A program made the translations under genes and the position numbers. A stretch of DNA of 64,000 nucleotides from Lethocerus indicus (lineage: Eukaryota; Arthropoda; Insecta; Hemiptera; Belostomatidae), in assembly GCA_019843655.1 (NCBI GenBank), contig JACDQD010000007.1:7003600-7067599 (forward strand). The letters run 5' to 3'. Every line of letters starts with the position of its first letter. Positions within the stretch are counted from its first letter, which is position 1. Positions 51,807 through 64,000 of this stretch are shown one piece after another. The notes beneath the pieces were generated by a model. The model saw only the letters and a program-made list of their open reading frames with translations. It had not been told where the DNA came from and ran no database searches.

Positions 51807-53100
51807 GGCAGTCATATAGGAAATACAGGGGTATCGCTCAAGGAAGTCGACCGTGTTCCTGTTCTCTGGTAAGGCGTCGAGATTCCGAGGGTTATCTGGT
51901 TCGTTACTCCCGTTTCCACTTCCTCGGCCTTAGGCCTGTTTCAATAACGTTTCGGATGGAAGTATGCCCGCGCTTCAGGGCCGGACACCAAGGTTAAGTG
52001 AATTGTCCCCGAGGAAGGCCGAGTCGAATCCCCTGGACACATCCTGACCTAGATGCCTCTTAGGCGTTTCATATAAACCCACCTTTATTGCCGTATAAGC
52101 ATACCCATAAGGTAAATTATCACCTGTTTGACTGGACCGCTTACCTAATTCAGCATTCGGCGTTGGTGAGATACCTCATAAGGAACATTTCTTCCGATTC
52201 CTTTACAGTGTTTTTGAAGCTTAAGTATTATTCACTTATAGTAATTTCCAATTCGAATCCCGGTTCGGGTTTTCGTGTGTTAATAGAATATATTCGCTCC
52301 AATAGTGGAGGCGAACTAAAGTCGTTTTTTATTTGTGGTACATTTGCATTTTTGTGCCCCTTACAGGGTGCCGATTCGTATCTTTCTGTGTTAACTCTAC
52401 GGATGTTCTAAATATATGTTCCACCGCCGAAATGCGCACAGGTGTTGAACAACGGTTAAACCGCCGAGGGTAACAACGCTCGAAGAAACGTTCCTTAGAA
52501 GGAAGTAAACAGGGAGACCAGCTAGACGGGCGGCCTTGGTCGACCCAGTGTCCGTCCAAAAGGACGAGTCCTGAAACCCAATAAGGACCAGCAGTGTTTA
52601 AGGATCGTGACGATCGCGTCCTTGTCGACCCCCCGTTTCCTAGGATCGTGTTACGGCCTACCGCTTACTTGCCCGCCCGGCGAATGCTTCCGTCGCTGCA
52701 CCGAGATTAGGCCCACCTGTCGTTGTTTATTGGGGGGGGGGGCCTTTAACTCGACAGGTGCCGAATGCTTTTGTCCTTAACTCGGGTCCTATCTCAGTAG
52801 GCGAACCTGCGGCCGGTTCCGATAAAGCTGACTCAACGTGGTAGTTCCTACATGCGGAGACAATGTACTGGCCTATTACCTCTATTACAGTCTAATTTCC
52901 CTTATTATTAAAAACATCACTAGCCACGAGTTTTTTGTTCGCTCAATTTCTATTACTATCGAATGAAGTGTTTTTCTGGGGACACCTTTTGCGGTTTGTG
53001 CGCGGTACAAAAGGTATTCCCCAGTGTGAAAAGGGTGTGTAATTTAGTACTTCGGAGGAATGTTGATTAGTCTAATATGTCGGCTTTTAATTGTTCCGCA
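51804..53100. other. Gene-poor region, 51.8-53.1 kb
   Basis: No gene seen. A run of ten G lies around 52733-52742. The open frame 52088-52411 (107 codons) shows no domain and is crossed on the other strand by 52329-52559. Confidence 0.35.
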
Positions 53101-53650
53101 TGTAGGACACAGTTAATGCGAGATGGGGCGTGTATGTGTCCCCCGGCGGGGGTATGCGGTAATGAGATGGAGGGCCGGGGGACTCTGTAGGCGAGGCGCG
53201 TAGCCGGCGAACGCGCACTGTTAAACAAGGCGGAGCGTTGTCATTCCGCGTTCCTTACGCGTCGTTACGGAGGCCCGAGGCCGGGCGGCTTTCCGCCCCC
53301 CGAGGTTCTTTGAACCCCGCGGCCGACTCCGAGACGAGTGCTGCGGCCGCTGTGCCCTCGGCAGCGGAGAGCGTTTCGGGAGCCGGCGGACACAATACGG
53401 GTGCGGAATCCGTTCCGAGAAAACTGGGGAGGCCGCGAATTAGTCCGATTGGTCACGGCGGGTTCGACGGCCCGGGCAGGCCCCCGCCCCCCCCCCGCCA
53501 CTACCGCCCCACAGACGACAATGCCCGCGGCTGAAGACGTGCCGCGATTAGTCACGCCGCCGCCCCCTCGACGTGTTGACACAGCCCCCGTTGTGTATGT
53601 CGCGGGTGGTCCCGCCTCTCCACTCCGCCCTCTCGCCGGAGCAAATCATA
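53100..53650. other. GC-rich, CpG-dense island
   Basis: About 550 bp clearly richer in G and C and in CpG than the AT-rich surroundings, starting near GGGGCGTGTATG and ending after CTCTCGCCGGAGC. Three frames are open at once (53238-53534 and 53338-53733 plus, 53265-53582 minus), which GC-rich sequence produces by itself. It could be a promoter-associated island or contain a GC-rich exon; I see no domain, no start context and no clear splice pair. Confidence 0.4.
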
Positions 53651-53739
53651 ATATTTGTACAGCCTATAAGGGCAGACCGAAATGCATCCTCTACACTTCG
53701 ACTGTCCTATACCTACGCTCCCATAACGAATAGGAAACT

Positions 53740-56700
53740 ACATAAAAATGTATTCCAGGCACCGTATAAAAATATATAATGCCCGCTAAAAATATGACCG
53801 CTCTATCACATCACTCACTCACTGTCACAACGCTATTATTATTGCGGATTATTGAGTTTACGCTCGATTTTCTCCGGCCAGTGTAGACGGAATATGGTAA
53901 CAGTGTTATTAAACTGTGTTTCGTAAAATGATTGCCGGGTGGAATGCGCCAATTCACAGTCTTATAGTATGTATAAAAGCGCAAATTTTACATATTATAA
54001 CACTCCATTATAATGGAGACTTTCAGTTTATAATATACTAAATTAATAATTATAGAACAACAGTAGGTCACAGAAATAATCATCGTACTGTTAATATAAT
54101 ACGTATTTCGTGCTAAAATTGGCGATATGCTTTGGATACGATAGTGTTATATGATGAGATCCAAAATAAGCCCAAACCTACTTCAGTCCAATGCTAAATG
54201 CTTAAATTTCGCATATTTATAGTATATAGTAAATTTTTCTAGTAATTTTGTGGGCCCTGCTATCATCTGCTTGCTGTAGTGCCGAATGGCGACGTTGTAA
54301 CGAGTCGTCACTTTAAAAAAATGGCCGGTTTTTTTTGTGACCGCCCGTTTTAAACGCTAACAGCGAGCGCGTTTGTCTCCGGTCTCCGCTTTCGCGAACG
54401 GCATTTCGCCTCGGCCATATGCTAACTATATAGCGCGGCTCTGGGAACGGTTAGTAAGCGGGCGTTGTCGTTTTTCATATTTTTTTCCCAGTTTTTGTTT
54501 TCATTTTTATATTCTTGGCGCGGTCTCTCTCCGCCCTAAGTGACGCCCTAAAAGGCTGGGGCGGGCCGTGACGTGGACCATCCATTATCGGGCCCCTGTA
54601 CCAACAGCCGCGGCCCTCCTGCTACCGGTAATGGCCTACTCTGTCAGGACGCCTCCTATTCAGGGTAGAGCCCCCCTCCCACCCCCCGCGTTAATGAACG
54701 TTCCCTCCACTCAGAAAACACCCGAGTATTCCAAGACTGCTATCGGCTTAAACACTCCCACCAGGGGGCACTTCTCCTTTCTGAGGTCCATTAAATTGAC
54801 TAAAACGGGTTTCTGACTAAGCGTTTATCTATAACAATTCTGAATATCTAATCAAGAATATCTTCATTCAATTCTACGTAATTTTTTTACCGAAGATGCA
54901 GGTTCGGTCACAGGTTTGGAATATTATCACTCTTGAGGCACTTATCAGACATGTCAGATTAGTCGCATATTAAAAGCTTATTATGAGTATATCAGATTAA
55001 TATTAATCGGTATCAATAATTGGCATATCAGAACGTTTCAGTATTTCCTTAAATAATACAAAATATAAAAAAAAATTAATAAAAAATTATTTAAACGACA
55101 TTAATTTGTTTAGTTTAGATAGTCGGGAGGGTTATCGACAACGAATTGATGTTATAACATAATTCATAACTATAGAGCACGTGCATACTTGTGCTGATAT
55201 CTTTTTAATAGAGCGTAAATCATACTATTTACAGTAATAAGTGTTATAATTGTTTGAATCAATAACTCTTCAGTTATTTACGTTCTCCGCTTCATTACGA
55301 GTCACGGGATTTAATTGTATATTATTCACTTAATTTATTACTCGCTCCCTCTGATGCGTTCGAGCTAGAGGCCACCAGACACAATTCAGAGGCAGTCGCA
55401 ATAATATTACGTTATCACTTTATTTATATTCATGTATCTCACACGAAACAAGAGTTACTTTTCATTAGTGATCATAGCGCTAGTGGTTAATTTTCTCGAA
55501 ATTGTTAAAATTAGAGATAAAACTATGTCTACGCGGGCAAAATATCATATCAAATAACGCAAATAATCTTTACAAAATTAGTACATTTTTGATCAAGCAC
55601 CCAACACCTGCAGGATCTATCGAAGATTCAGTTATCTGATTTAAAAATCTCGAAACGTTGCCCCGCCATCTTAATAATACTTGCGTGGACGCAGGCCACA
55701 ACGGAAGTAAGGGATCTTTTAACTAGAAAGCGATAACGTTCGGAATGGTTCGAGATTAGGAGGAAGAGGGTTAAGGTTCGCAGCCGGAGGAAGTTTTTTG
55801 TTTTTAACCGGTTGGAAGTGAGCGCTTTTCGATGCTCTTGAGAGGGGGGGGGCAATTTCGAAATTGGCCTTAATAGCGATGACGCGTCGCGTGCTGCCGT
55901 TGCAACACAGAGGCCTGAATTTGACAGGAAACTCAACTGGCAGCGTTTCAAGGCCCCCACAACGAACCAGTTAGCAGGGGACGGCGGGCAATATTTTTCC
56001 AAATCCCGAATCCCCGTATCGAGCGCAGTTTCCAGAACAAACGGTTTTATCAACAGAACCGGGGGAAAAAAAACATACTTGATAAAAGTGAGGAGGACGA
56101 GTATATCCTCGGCTGATTACGATTAACTCTATCAACGGCCCTACAATCGTGTGGAGCACTCTATGCGAAAATAAAGACGTAAAATATGTACGTCGTAAAT
56201 AATAAGAGAATAAGCCGGGAAACGTCGTCTGAAGACTTCAAACTGTACGTGTCTATATTAGGTTATAATTATTGTTTATGCAATACTCACGTATGACGGT
56301 CAATACTGAATGGGGCGCTGGCTGCAAACCCCCGTTGTCGAAACTTCAGTTTCTGTTTCGCCGCCTAAGCCCACCTTCCTTTCACTAATCCTATCTTGTC
56401 CGGCATCTGATCGGAAAGTGATTTCCCAACAGAAATAATAAGACCGATATCTGCAAGGTGATCTTTTCCTAATTTATTATTGTTAATTAACGATTGAGGA
56501 GAGCCGTGGTGGCCGTTCACTCCGGATTTGTTATGCGCTGGACAGCCTTCGAACGGCCGTCTGAATTATGATGATAACGAAACTGTAATGAAACCGTGCT
56601 GAGGGGGCCCGCAGGAGTCTCTCTTGCCGGCAATACTATTTCTATTTATAGGACGACTGGAAATTTTACTTTCACCGCCCGGTAAGAAACCAACGCGTTG

Positions 56701-59700
56701 TCGCGTCAATTACGGCATTCCTAGAGTAGTAGTAGATAGTCCGTTCACAAATTACCATATCGGCGCTTATATTTCCAGAGAATGTACGCTGTTCATGGGG
56801 AAATCTACGAGAGATGGTAGTAATATAATTAGTCACCGGTATTACTGCGTTCACAATAATTACTGGATAGACGCAGAAACCAATAGAAAATATGAACGTG
56901 TAGTAGTATAACCCCGAGTTGAAATTACTTCAACCTGTAGACGTCGTATGTTCCGTCAGTTTTAATGCAATTATAGTGCTGAAACCTTTGGTATTAGCAG
57001 ACAATGTTGAACAGTCCGAAAATCAAAGTGCTCACCTGAAGAAAACGGCTCGGGGCGCAGGGCGAGCGTTTTGCCAGGTTAGCGGTCTCGTCTTCGGGAA
57101 ATACGGTATCGCAGCGGGGTCCCATATTTTGCTCTCCCGGATTCGAAGTTTCCGCAATACTCTGAATTACCCGCTCCGTTTTTATCCCGTTTGGAAAGCC
57201 CTCTCCTGTGCCTAAATGGCCTCCGTTACTTTGGAATTCGATCGGTAATATGTTACCGGTTTTGATATGCAATCTTCGGGCTGTTATTCCGTCATTATTA
57301 TTCCCGAAGGGGTTTAATGTTCTGGTCGAGGCTGTTTTGTGCCTTCTCCAGTCCAGTCGCCATCCGGGAAAATATCTTTTCGAATTTGTCTATATATTAA
57401 ACGATTTTAAAATAATAATTTGAAACAAACAGCCCGAACGTGCGCAGTACTTGGATACAGCTCGTAACGGCGGCTCTGATTACAGTTTATCTCTCATGTT
57501 GGTATCGTCGTCGCGGACCACGTGTTTCGACTGCTGATAAATGCGGGAAACGGAGTAAGACACTGTGCAGAGAGGAAGCAGTGTATTTATCCTCCTTATC
57601 TATTCTGGCGGCGACGCTGAGTGTGCCCCACTTGGTGCCGTGGTTCCAAAGTGCTCTCCCATTCTTCGCGGTGCGCCGGCCCACTCTCTTTACGGTTTTT
57701 CTCCGCGGTACGAAACTGAGGAAGTCGTGCGACGCTTAAATGAAGATATGTGGGGGACTTTCCAGTGGGGAAAGCCGCGGGGACGTACCGATCTATCGCG
57801 TACGGCATCTCATTGCGAGATGAAAGCCGGGAATGCCACTCGACTTCAACAATTTACTTTTCGATCGACTTTTTGCAGTAATTCAATTTGACGAATCCTC
57901 GCAAATGGAAGGATTCCGAACTTCTTAATCGAAAGTCGTTTCTACCGTTCATGTTGCCCCTTAGATTGTTTCCACACATGTTCCATTACACAGTTCCTGA
58001 CACTGTGTCGTGCCGATCCCCCCGGCATTGAGAATACGTGCGCTATTCCGCACAAATCATGTTTCACACACGTCTTATAATAATAATTTTTACCGATCGT
58101 ACAGCCCGCTTGAACATTTCGATTAAATAGGTTCGGATGATTAATCGAGGCGTTACACGAAACAAAACGTACACGGCGGGACCCGACAGTTATTGTCGGG
58201 TTATCTTCTTATTGAAATTAATTAAACGCCGTCCCGAGAGGCAGCCAACGGCCGGCAGAGCCTTCGATCGCATATAAATGAACGCTATTATCGGGTCTGC
58301 CGGTCTGCCATTGTGCTCCCTCCCAGAGGTCCACAACAATGAATTATCTCCTCTCAATGGAGTCGTTTAATTGTCCAATATCTGTTTCTAAGTGCGCGGG
58401 ACAATTGCGCGTTTTCGGTTCATTCCGGCGCAAGCCGCGTGGGTGACTCTTTTGTCTTGAAGATGAAAGGAGCACTCGCCCACCGTCGGATTTAGCCGGT
58501 TAGAGATATATGCAACACGGATGGGTTAATCAAAAATATTTTAACACAAATACTTTACACAAACTCAACTTTATAGAATGAATGGGTTTTCGGTACACAA
58601 TTCTTGCTAAATTGAGGGGGACGTAAACATGCTGGTCAGTTATATTTGCTAAATTTGCTTCCATCTTTGCACGATCTTAGTCCAAGTGTGTGTGTGTGTG
58701 GCATGATTTTCGGATTATTATTTACGCTGAAATTCAATACAATGGAATTTAAGAATAAGCTTGGCCAAGTGGACTGAGAGGAACTGGGGCCGTTTCTATG
58801 GTGCATCCTACAGACCGGGCGCGTATAATGACGGCCGTGAGAATTTCAGCCACCCTGTCATTTCAGACCACTTATAAACCCGGGTCGTAGTTTTCGACCT
58901 GGAACATAATCATCGTTTTAATCTCGTTTAATTATCGCTATTACGGGTTTCATTTCTGTGTTGCGTCGGCATCCTATTTTATTTCGTTTCGTCGGTTAAT
59001 ACGAATCCAGCCTAGAGGAATACTTACTCTAGAGGTAGCTATAATAACATTTTTTATATTCTACATTTACCGAAGGTCTATAAATAAAAATATATCGGGT
59101 GTTTTTCCTTTAGAAATAAACACTTGGAGAAAGTGAAATATCCATGTGATCAGACAAATATAATTAGCAATTAGTGTACTAGATGTACTAGTTAATAATG
59201 CCTATGCTTCCTTGAAAAAATAGAAGAAAAGATGCAATTTAGTTCAGTTCTTTGAACTTGGAACAGAACTGTAATTGACTGACTTTCACTTTTCAGTGTG
59301 TGTTTACAGGCTGTGCAGTTCAATAAATCTGGGGCTGGTTGATTAGTCCTAATCCTCAGGCCTATTACTGTAATTGTTCCTAGCGCTATAAAAATGTGTC
59401 CGTCGTTTCCGTGGGAAATTTCCCTTAACAATGCGCCCCCGCGGAGGCTCAAGGCTGGGAAAAAGTGTTCGGGCTCAGCGTGTTAACGCAACTGAAAAAT
59501 AAATTCAACTTGACTTGCACGCGGCTCCAGAGAACATTGTACTCTAAGAACCCCAACCCGTGTCCTGTCCATTAAAACTTTGATTCTTTTCTCCTACCAA
59601 CGATTGGAAAAATTAACTAATTACATTATCGATATCGATTTGTTTTGCTATTTGGATAGCCCAGTTTACCATCAGTTAAGCCGTACAGTCTTGAAAAACA

Positions 59701-60148
59701 ATCGAAACTGGTTTATTTGGTGTTATATACTAGACCGGCTTCGACATTCGGCCAAGCTCCTTATGCCGAAGGCGGGAACACCAACAGGTTTATGAGCCCC
59801 AGTTCACATTAACCGAACCCTTACAACTGGCATGTACCATTAATCAACACGCTGACTCTATCAAGAAACTGCCCACTGCATTAAAATACTCTGCAATTGT
59901 TTGAAACTATAATCTGAAAACATCTATTCCTTTTTGGCCAGAGAAGCGTGCTCTGGAAGGGGCGAAATGTCGACATTTTCATGACTGACCCGTAATGTGA
60001 TTATATTAGAATTACGCCGAAAACGTTGCCTATTTTGAGTCTACCGGGAGTTGAAAGGTCAAGAGCTATAAGCGGAGTACGTCAGGATGCCGGATATTCT
60101 CGAGTTTTGTTCTTTTCCGGGCTTCCTGTTTGGAGGGTATCGCCGGGG

Positions 60149-60215
<67 letters not shown>

Positions 60216-63200
60216 CGTTCCGCGTTCCGATCGCGGCTTCGTGAGCGGTCAACACGCACTTAAACGCGAAATTTCTTCTTTCCTCCAAGAAGCGCGATTT
60301 ACCAACCGGAAAGTGAAACTGGAGAACGCCTCAGGAGAGCCGGTTCTCCCACACGTACCTTACTATTTTCAAGTTTAATTATTTGCACCGGCCTTCCGTT
60401 TACAGTCTTTCCTTCGGGGCCTGCGTTTCATTTGCTTTTCTATTCCTAATACGCATCGTAATGTCATAAATCAGTTATTTTCCCCCGTCAAAACCCCGTA
60501 AAAATGCTGTTCAATAATATTTATGTCATTAACATTAGTTCAATGTCGAGAGGTTTGCGATCTCTATTTTATGTTTCTATAAAATTATAATCTAAATACC
60601 ATAAACACACCAGAAAATATGGTTAACGTTCAAATTGTTTTTCCCGACTTTTATTTTTGGCCCTTGTGAGAAATTTGCTATTGAAACTGGAGACTGAATC
60701 ATGATATTTCATTTTTACCGAGTGAAAGCAACCACCGAGTGGCGCAAAACCACTCTAGACGTTACTCCGCTTATTAAGTTATTTATGCTAATAAACTATT
60801 CAATATTTATGCATGGTTAACGTTGAAAGGGGGGAGGCAGCGGTTAATTGAACGTAATGGAACGTTTCTTTGAAAATGAATTGCGTTTAGTATTTGACAA
60901 GGTTTTTCATCCGTAGACTAAAAAGTTTTATTTTATTATAAGTTACCATCCCGAGTGTTGAAAAAGTAATTCTGCAGTTTGCCAAAATGTAGCGTCAGAT
61001 TTTTGGCCTTAGACCCACGGACGTATGTTTACCTCCGGCCTGTAAATATTTCCTGGAGTGTTTCTATATTGTATTTTATCCCGTTTATAATACGCTCGAG
61101 ATCGAGCGATTGCGGTCGATTTGAACTCTCCGGCCTTCGTGAATACCGCCGTAAAAATGTCACGGTCACAGCTGAAATAATACCGAGCGCGTGGTATTTG
61201 ACGCGCTCGTGCTTATTTTCGTATTGTCAATTCACGCTTCGATTTGTTTTCCCATCATTGAAAAACGACTTTTTTGCCTGGCAACCAATCTAACGAAACT
61301 CATCGCTCTTCGACTAAGGGATTGATCCGAAAGCAGCCTAAGACATATATCTGATAGGAATAATTGTTTCCATTAATAGGCTGGCTGATTTTAATTGAGG
61401 AATTTCCTTAATTACCGAATAATTACTGTCAGTATCGTGCCTTTGTTTAGTGTTTGTAGTTCTTCAACCCAGCAGTTGGGCTATAGTCAGAGTGTTACCG
61501 TCGGTGTATTAGTCATCCGAGAGCAAAAAATGGGCGCGGGCCCCCTTCCCCTAGGTAGGTATTCTACCTGCCCGTCTTCCCATGTGGAAGGACACTCAAA
61601 TTCAAATGTCCCGTATGCTAGGCAAGGGTCATTTCTCGTCCGGTAGGCTGATTAACTTGGAGGAAATTAATTGCGGCGGATGGAATTTCAACGAGAGCTA
61701 TCGCCCAACCGTGGGGGGGGGGGCATGCCGCGTTACGCCGTGGCCTTCCTAACGGAGCTCCCGCTATTGTTTTGTTTGAAAACCTGAATCTCAGGTTCTT
61801 GACCGTTAGTTAGCCGCCCTCATCGGTTGGTTGGGAGGGGGTGGGGGCAGGGGGACACCGTCCGGGATTAACATTGAAAATTAACTCGGCTTTTTTCCTT
61901 TATCATCCTCCTCTCTTTCGTGTAAAACCTCAAATACTCTGTGGACGTGAGGCGGCCTCGAAACTGATATCAGTACAAATTTTTATAAACAATAAAATGT
62001 CAATTTTTGCTTTTTTATAGTAAAACTCCCTTATTCTTCGTTAATACCGAGAGTTAGAATTGGCCGTTTCGGTTCTCTGTTTCAACAATGCATTTCCTGT
62101 CTCCGGTTGTTTCTTTCAATTTCGAAACGATACTTTCTCTCCGGTGAGGGTGAAGCGGCACACATGTGCTGTGTATGTGAGCCGGAGGGGAAGGAAGGTG
62201 GCCGTGGACTGAATGTAAAGTCCACATCTGTATTCGAGTGCCTTGGGAGGTTCGGAGGAAATGTAACCGTCAATTCCTCTGTCCGTTTTCACATTGCGTA
62301 CTTTCATTATGTTCAGTTAAACTGAGACATGTATAAGTGAAAACATCTCTATACCGTATAGAGTATTAATAGAACAACACGCGAAATAGATTCAGTCGAT
62401 ACATTTTCTGATGTTTAATGCAAATAATCAGAGCGGTAACTTGACATAATTAGAAAATGCGATTACTGATGATGGTTCTATAAAACCATCCCAAAGCTGG
62501 CAGATCAAGGACTGGTTAGTTTAACGTTCGGTTGCGTTTTAAGATTTTTAAATATTACATCAACGAAATTAGGAGTTTCTCCTGTGGTATTGAGAGCTAT
62601 GAAATTTATGACCACTGCTCGATGGTCATGGTCACGATTGTCTGATGCAACTTATAATCACTGAACAAGTCTCAGGTGGGCTTGGACTTAGCCAGAATCT
62701 ATATTATGTGAATTTATAGTCTTCCACTGCTATAATGATTAGGACTTAGTTTACTGTCCGTTTATGGACAGGCCCGTATAAAAGAAACGGACGGAACTGT
62801 CGCCCGATGGCGGAATCTTCGTTCCGGATTCTGAAATTTCGCTCGCAACGCCCACTTTCCACCCGGCAGTTTCGTAACTTTTTAACGACTGGGCGATGAA
62901 GTATTCCGCGGAATTTCAAGGAAGTGGCCGGCCGGGCTTCCGTCAACTGTGTCGGCCCATTGTGCATTGAACTGCATAACGCCTCGGTAACGAGAAGATT
63001 GGGAAATTTTCATTCCGTTTTTCCCAACCGGCGTGAATTTAGATACTTATTCTCTTATATTTCTCGGCGAGATTAAAAAAAAACCTCTGAGGTTAGAATC
63101 GTTAGTCGATTAGTCCAACTGTTTCTGGCTTATTCCTGCAATTGCAACGTAGTTTCGGGAGCTTGCGTCAGCCCGACAAAGATTCGGCAACGCTCCTGGC

Positions 63201-63900
63201 CGTTTACAAAATTGCCGATGAGAACTCGGAACAGGAGAAACAGGTTTTCGGAGCCGACACTTGCGTAATTCGGGCCCGAATTTTATTACGAGACGCAGTA
63301 ACCCAGTTATCGGCCATCCGGACAAAAAAATTTAAACGCGTCCTTGAACGAAACTAAAATTCTTTTAGCCCGATTTCACCGGCGGCTTTCATTTCCCAAT
63401 CGGGTTACAAATAAGTGATCAAATAACTTGACCCTCGATTAATTTGATGAAATAAGATTTTGAAGCGGGTTGATCCGAACGTCCTACCCGACTTTCGAAC
63501 TGGTGGAAATAATCTACGGAGAAACGGTTATCTGTCACCACGCATTTTTGGTCTATTGGTAGACCGGTTTCGGCATAATGCAATCGTATTTAGCTGTTGA
63601 CTTGAGATTAAAAAAAAAGGCTAGTGTCGATAGACAATCATACGTTCGATAGTGCCACTATCACTCGCAGACTCGCGTATATCTTTTTCAGTTGGCACCA
63701 CTATAACTTGAGTTTGAGGCAAAACTCAAGATCCAATACTCTTGAGCCAACTCTGGGTCCACCTTTTTATACCGAAAAAAGACATGGTCCCGGCATTCGG
63801 GATATTCCCAGCATCGAATTCCCAAGATTTACGCCGGGAGAGTGGTCGCATTTGGTCTTCTTCTTTCCGTTGGCATTAATTCGTCTCGTTAACCGTTGCT
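53740..63900. other. Gene-poor region, 53.7-63.9 kb
   Basis: Ten kilobases without a supportable gene. The longest frame (55628-56053 minus, 141 codons) has no recognisable domain. It contains single TAGACCGG motif copies at 59731-59756 and 63560-63576 and a short TG run near 58687. Mixed AT- and GC-rich blocks alternate. Confidence 0.35.
60155..60213. repeat. (CT)n microsatellite
   Basis: About 59 bases of CT. It produces the Leu-Ser and Arg-Glu runs of four overlapping open frames at 60026-60378, none of which is a real gene. Confidence 0.95.
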
Positions 63901-63933
63901 CCTCCGGTGGCTAGCCCGGCCACCGCTGCCGGC

Positions 63934-63976
63934 TATAAAAGGACACGTCTAATGCGTGCTCCACCTCGGCCGAGCA
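63934..63976 (+). promoter_or_regulatory. TATA-type core promoter candidate at window end
   Basis: TATAAAA at 63934-63940 in a GC-rich setting (GCCGGCTATAAAAGGACACG) is a strong TATA box. A start about 30 nt downstream would fall near 63965; an initiator-like GCAGTCC at 63974-63980 is about 10 nt further than ideal. Upstream, CGGTGGC and GCCACCG (63905-63925) form a small hairpin. The gene it would serve lies outside the window. Confidence 0.4.
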
Positions 63977-64000
63977 GTCCGTTAGGTACGACAAGAAATT

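Noticed and set aside
53238..53733. Three overlapping frames in the GC-rich island
   Set aside because: Composition alone explains them; the peptides are Arg/Pro/Gly-rich without a domain.
55628..56053. 141-codon frame on the minus strand
   Set aside because: No recognisable domain, no signal or membrane segment and no plausible start context; treated as chance.
60026..60378. Frames with long Leu-Ser and Arg-Glu runs
   Set aside because: Direct products of the CT microsatellite at 60155-60213.
1..64000. tRNA or rRNA genes
   Set aside because: Scanning for B-box-like GGTTCGAATCC and cloverleaf context gave no candidate with both boxes.

Overview
This is a eukaryotic, almost certainly insect, nuclear window. 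Its core, roughly 1.5-34.7 kb, is a head-to-tail tandem array of four cytochrome P450 genes of the CYP4 family, all on the + strand. Every gene has 12 coding exons with GT-AG introns. Exons 2-6 and 8-11 have the same lengths in all four copies (107, 91, 183, 70, 127 and 110, 69, 169, 183 nt); only exons 1, 7 and 12 vary. The single exception is exon 2 of gene 1, which is 106 nt, so that one number exposes a frameshift. The family call rests on the I-helix [14 protein letters not shown], the ExxR helix, the FDPERF segment, the heme loop [11 protein letters not shown] and an N-terminal membrane anchor. Subfamily and species cannot be set from sequence alone.

Layout. 1-1.5 kb: upstream DNA. 1.67-5.84 kb: gene 1, frameshifted and probably decaying (or an assembly error). 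9.90-14.33 kb: gene 2, intact, 503 aa. 18.80-24.91 kb: gene 3, intact, 508 aa. 29.77-34.62 kb: gene 4, intact, 499 aa, with an unusual I-helix (AGYDTTS instead of EGHDTTS). The spacers of 4.0-4.9 kb hold transposon debris: a Tc1/mariner remnant that keeps a transposase tail, a LINE reverse-transcriptase fragment, a possible LTR and copies of a recurring repeat motif. Genes 1 and 3 resemble each other, as do 2 and 4, which suggests duplication of a two-gene block (A-B-A'-B').

From 34.6 kb to the end (29 kb) I find no convincing protein-coding gene. It holds one short element with TA-flanked inverted ends next to gene 4, a second TA-flanked inverted-repeat element at 40.4 kb, a 70-bp tandem satellite inside a dispersed element at 51 kb, microsatellites, a GC-rich island at 53.1-53.7 kb, a possible untranslated first exon near 41.3 kb and a TATA-type promoter candidate in the last 70 bases. 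It may be regulatory or intronic DNA of a gene outside the window.

The four proteins would be ER-anchored heme monooxygenases fed by NADPH-P450 reductase. Insect CYP4 enzymes are known for fatty-acid omega-hydroxylation, hydrocarbon, hormone and pheromone metabolism and xenobiotic clearance; which of these applies here cannot be told. No wholly new biological system was recognised. The best leads are the alternating cluster architecture, the lesions in gene 1, the I-helix change in gene 4 and the repeat family with its 70-bp satellite.
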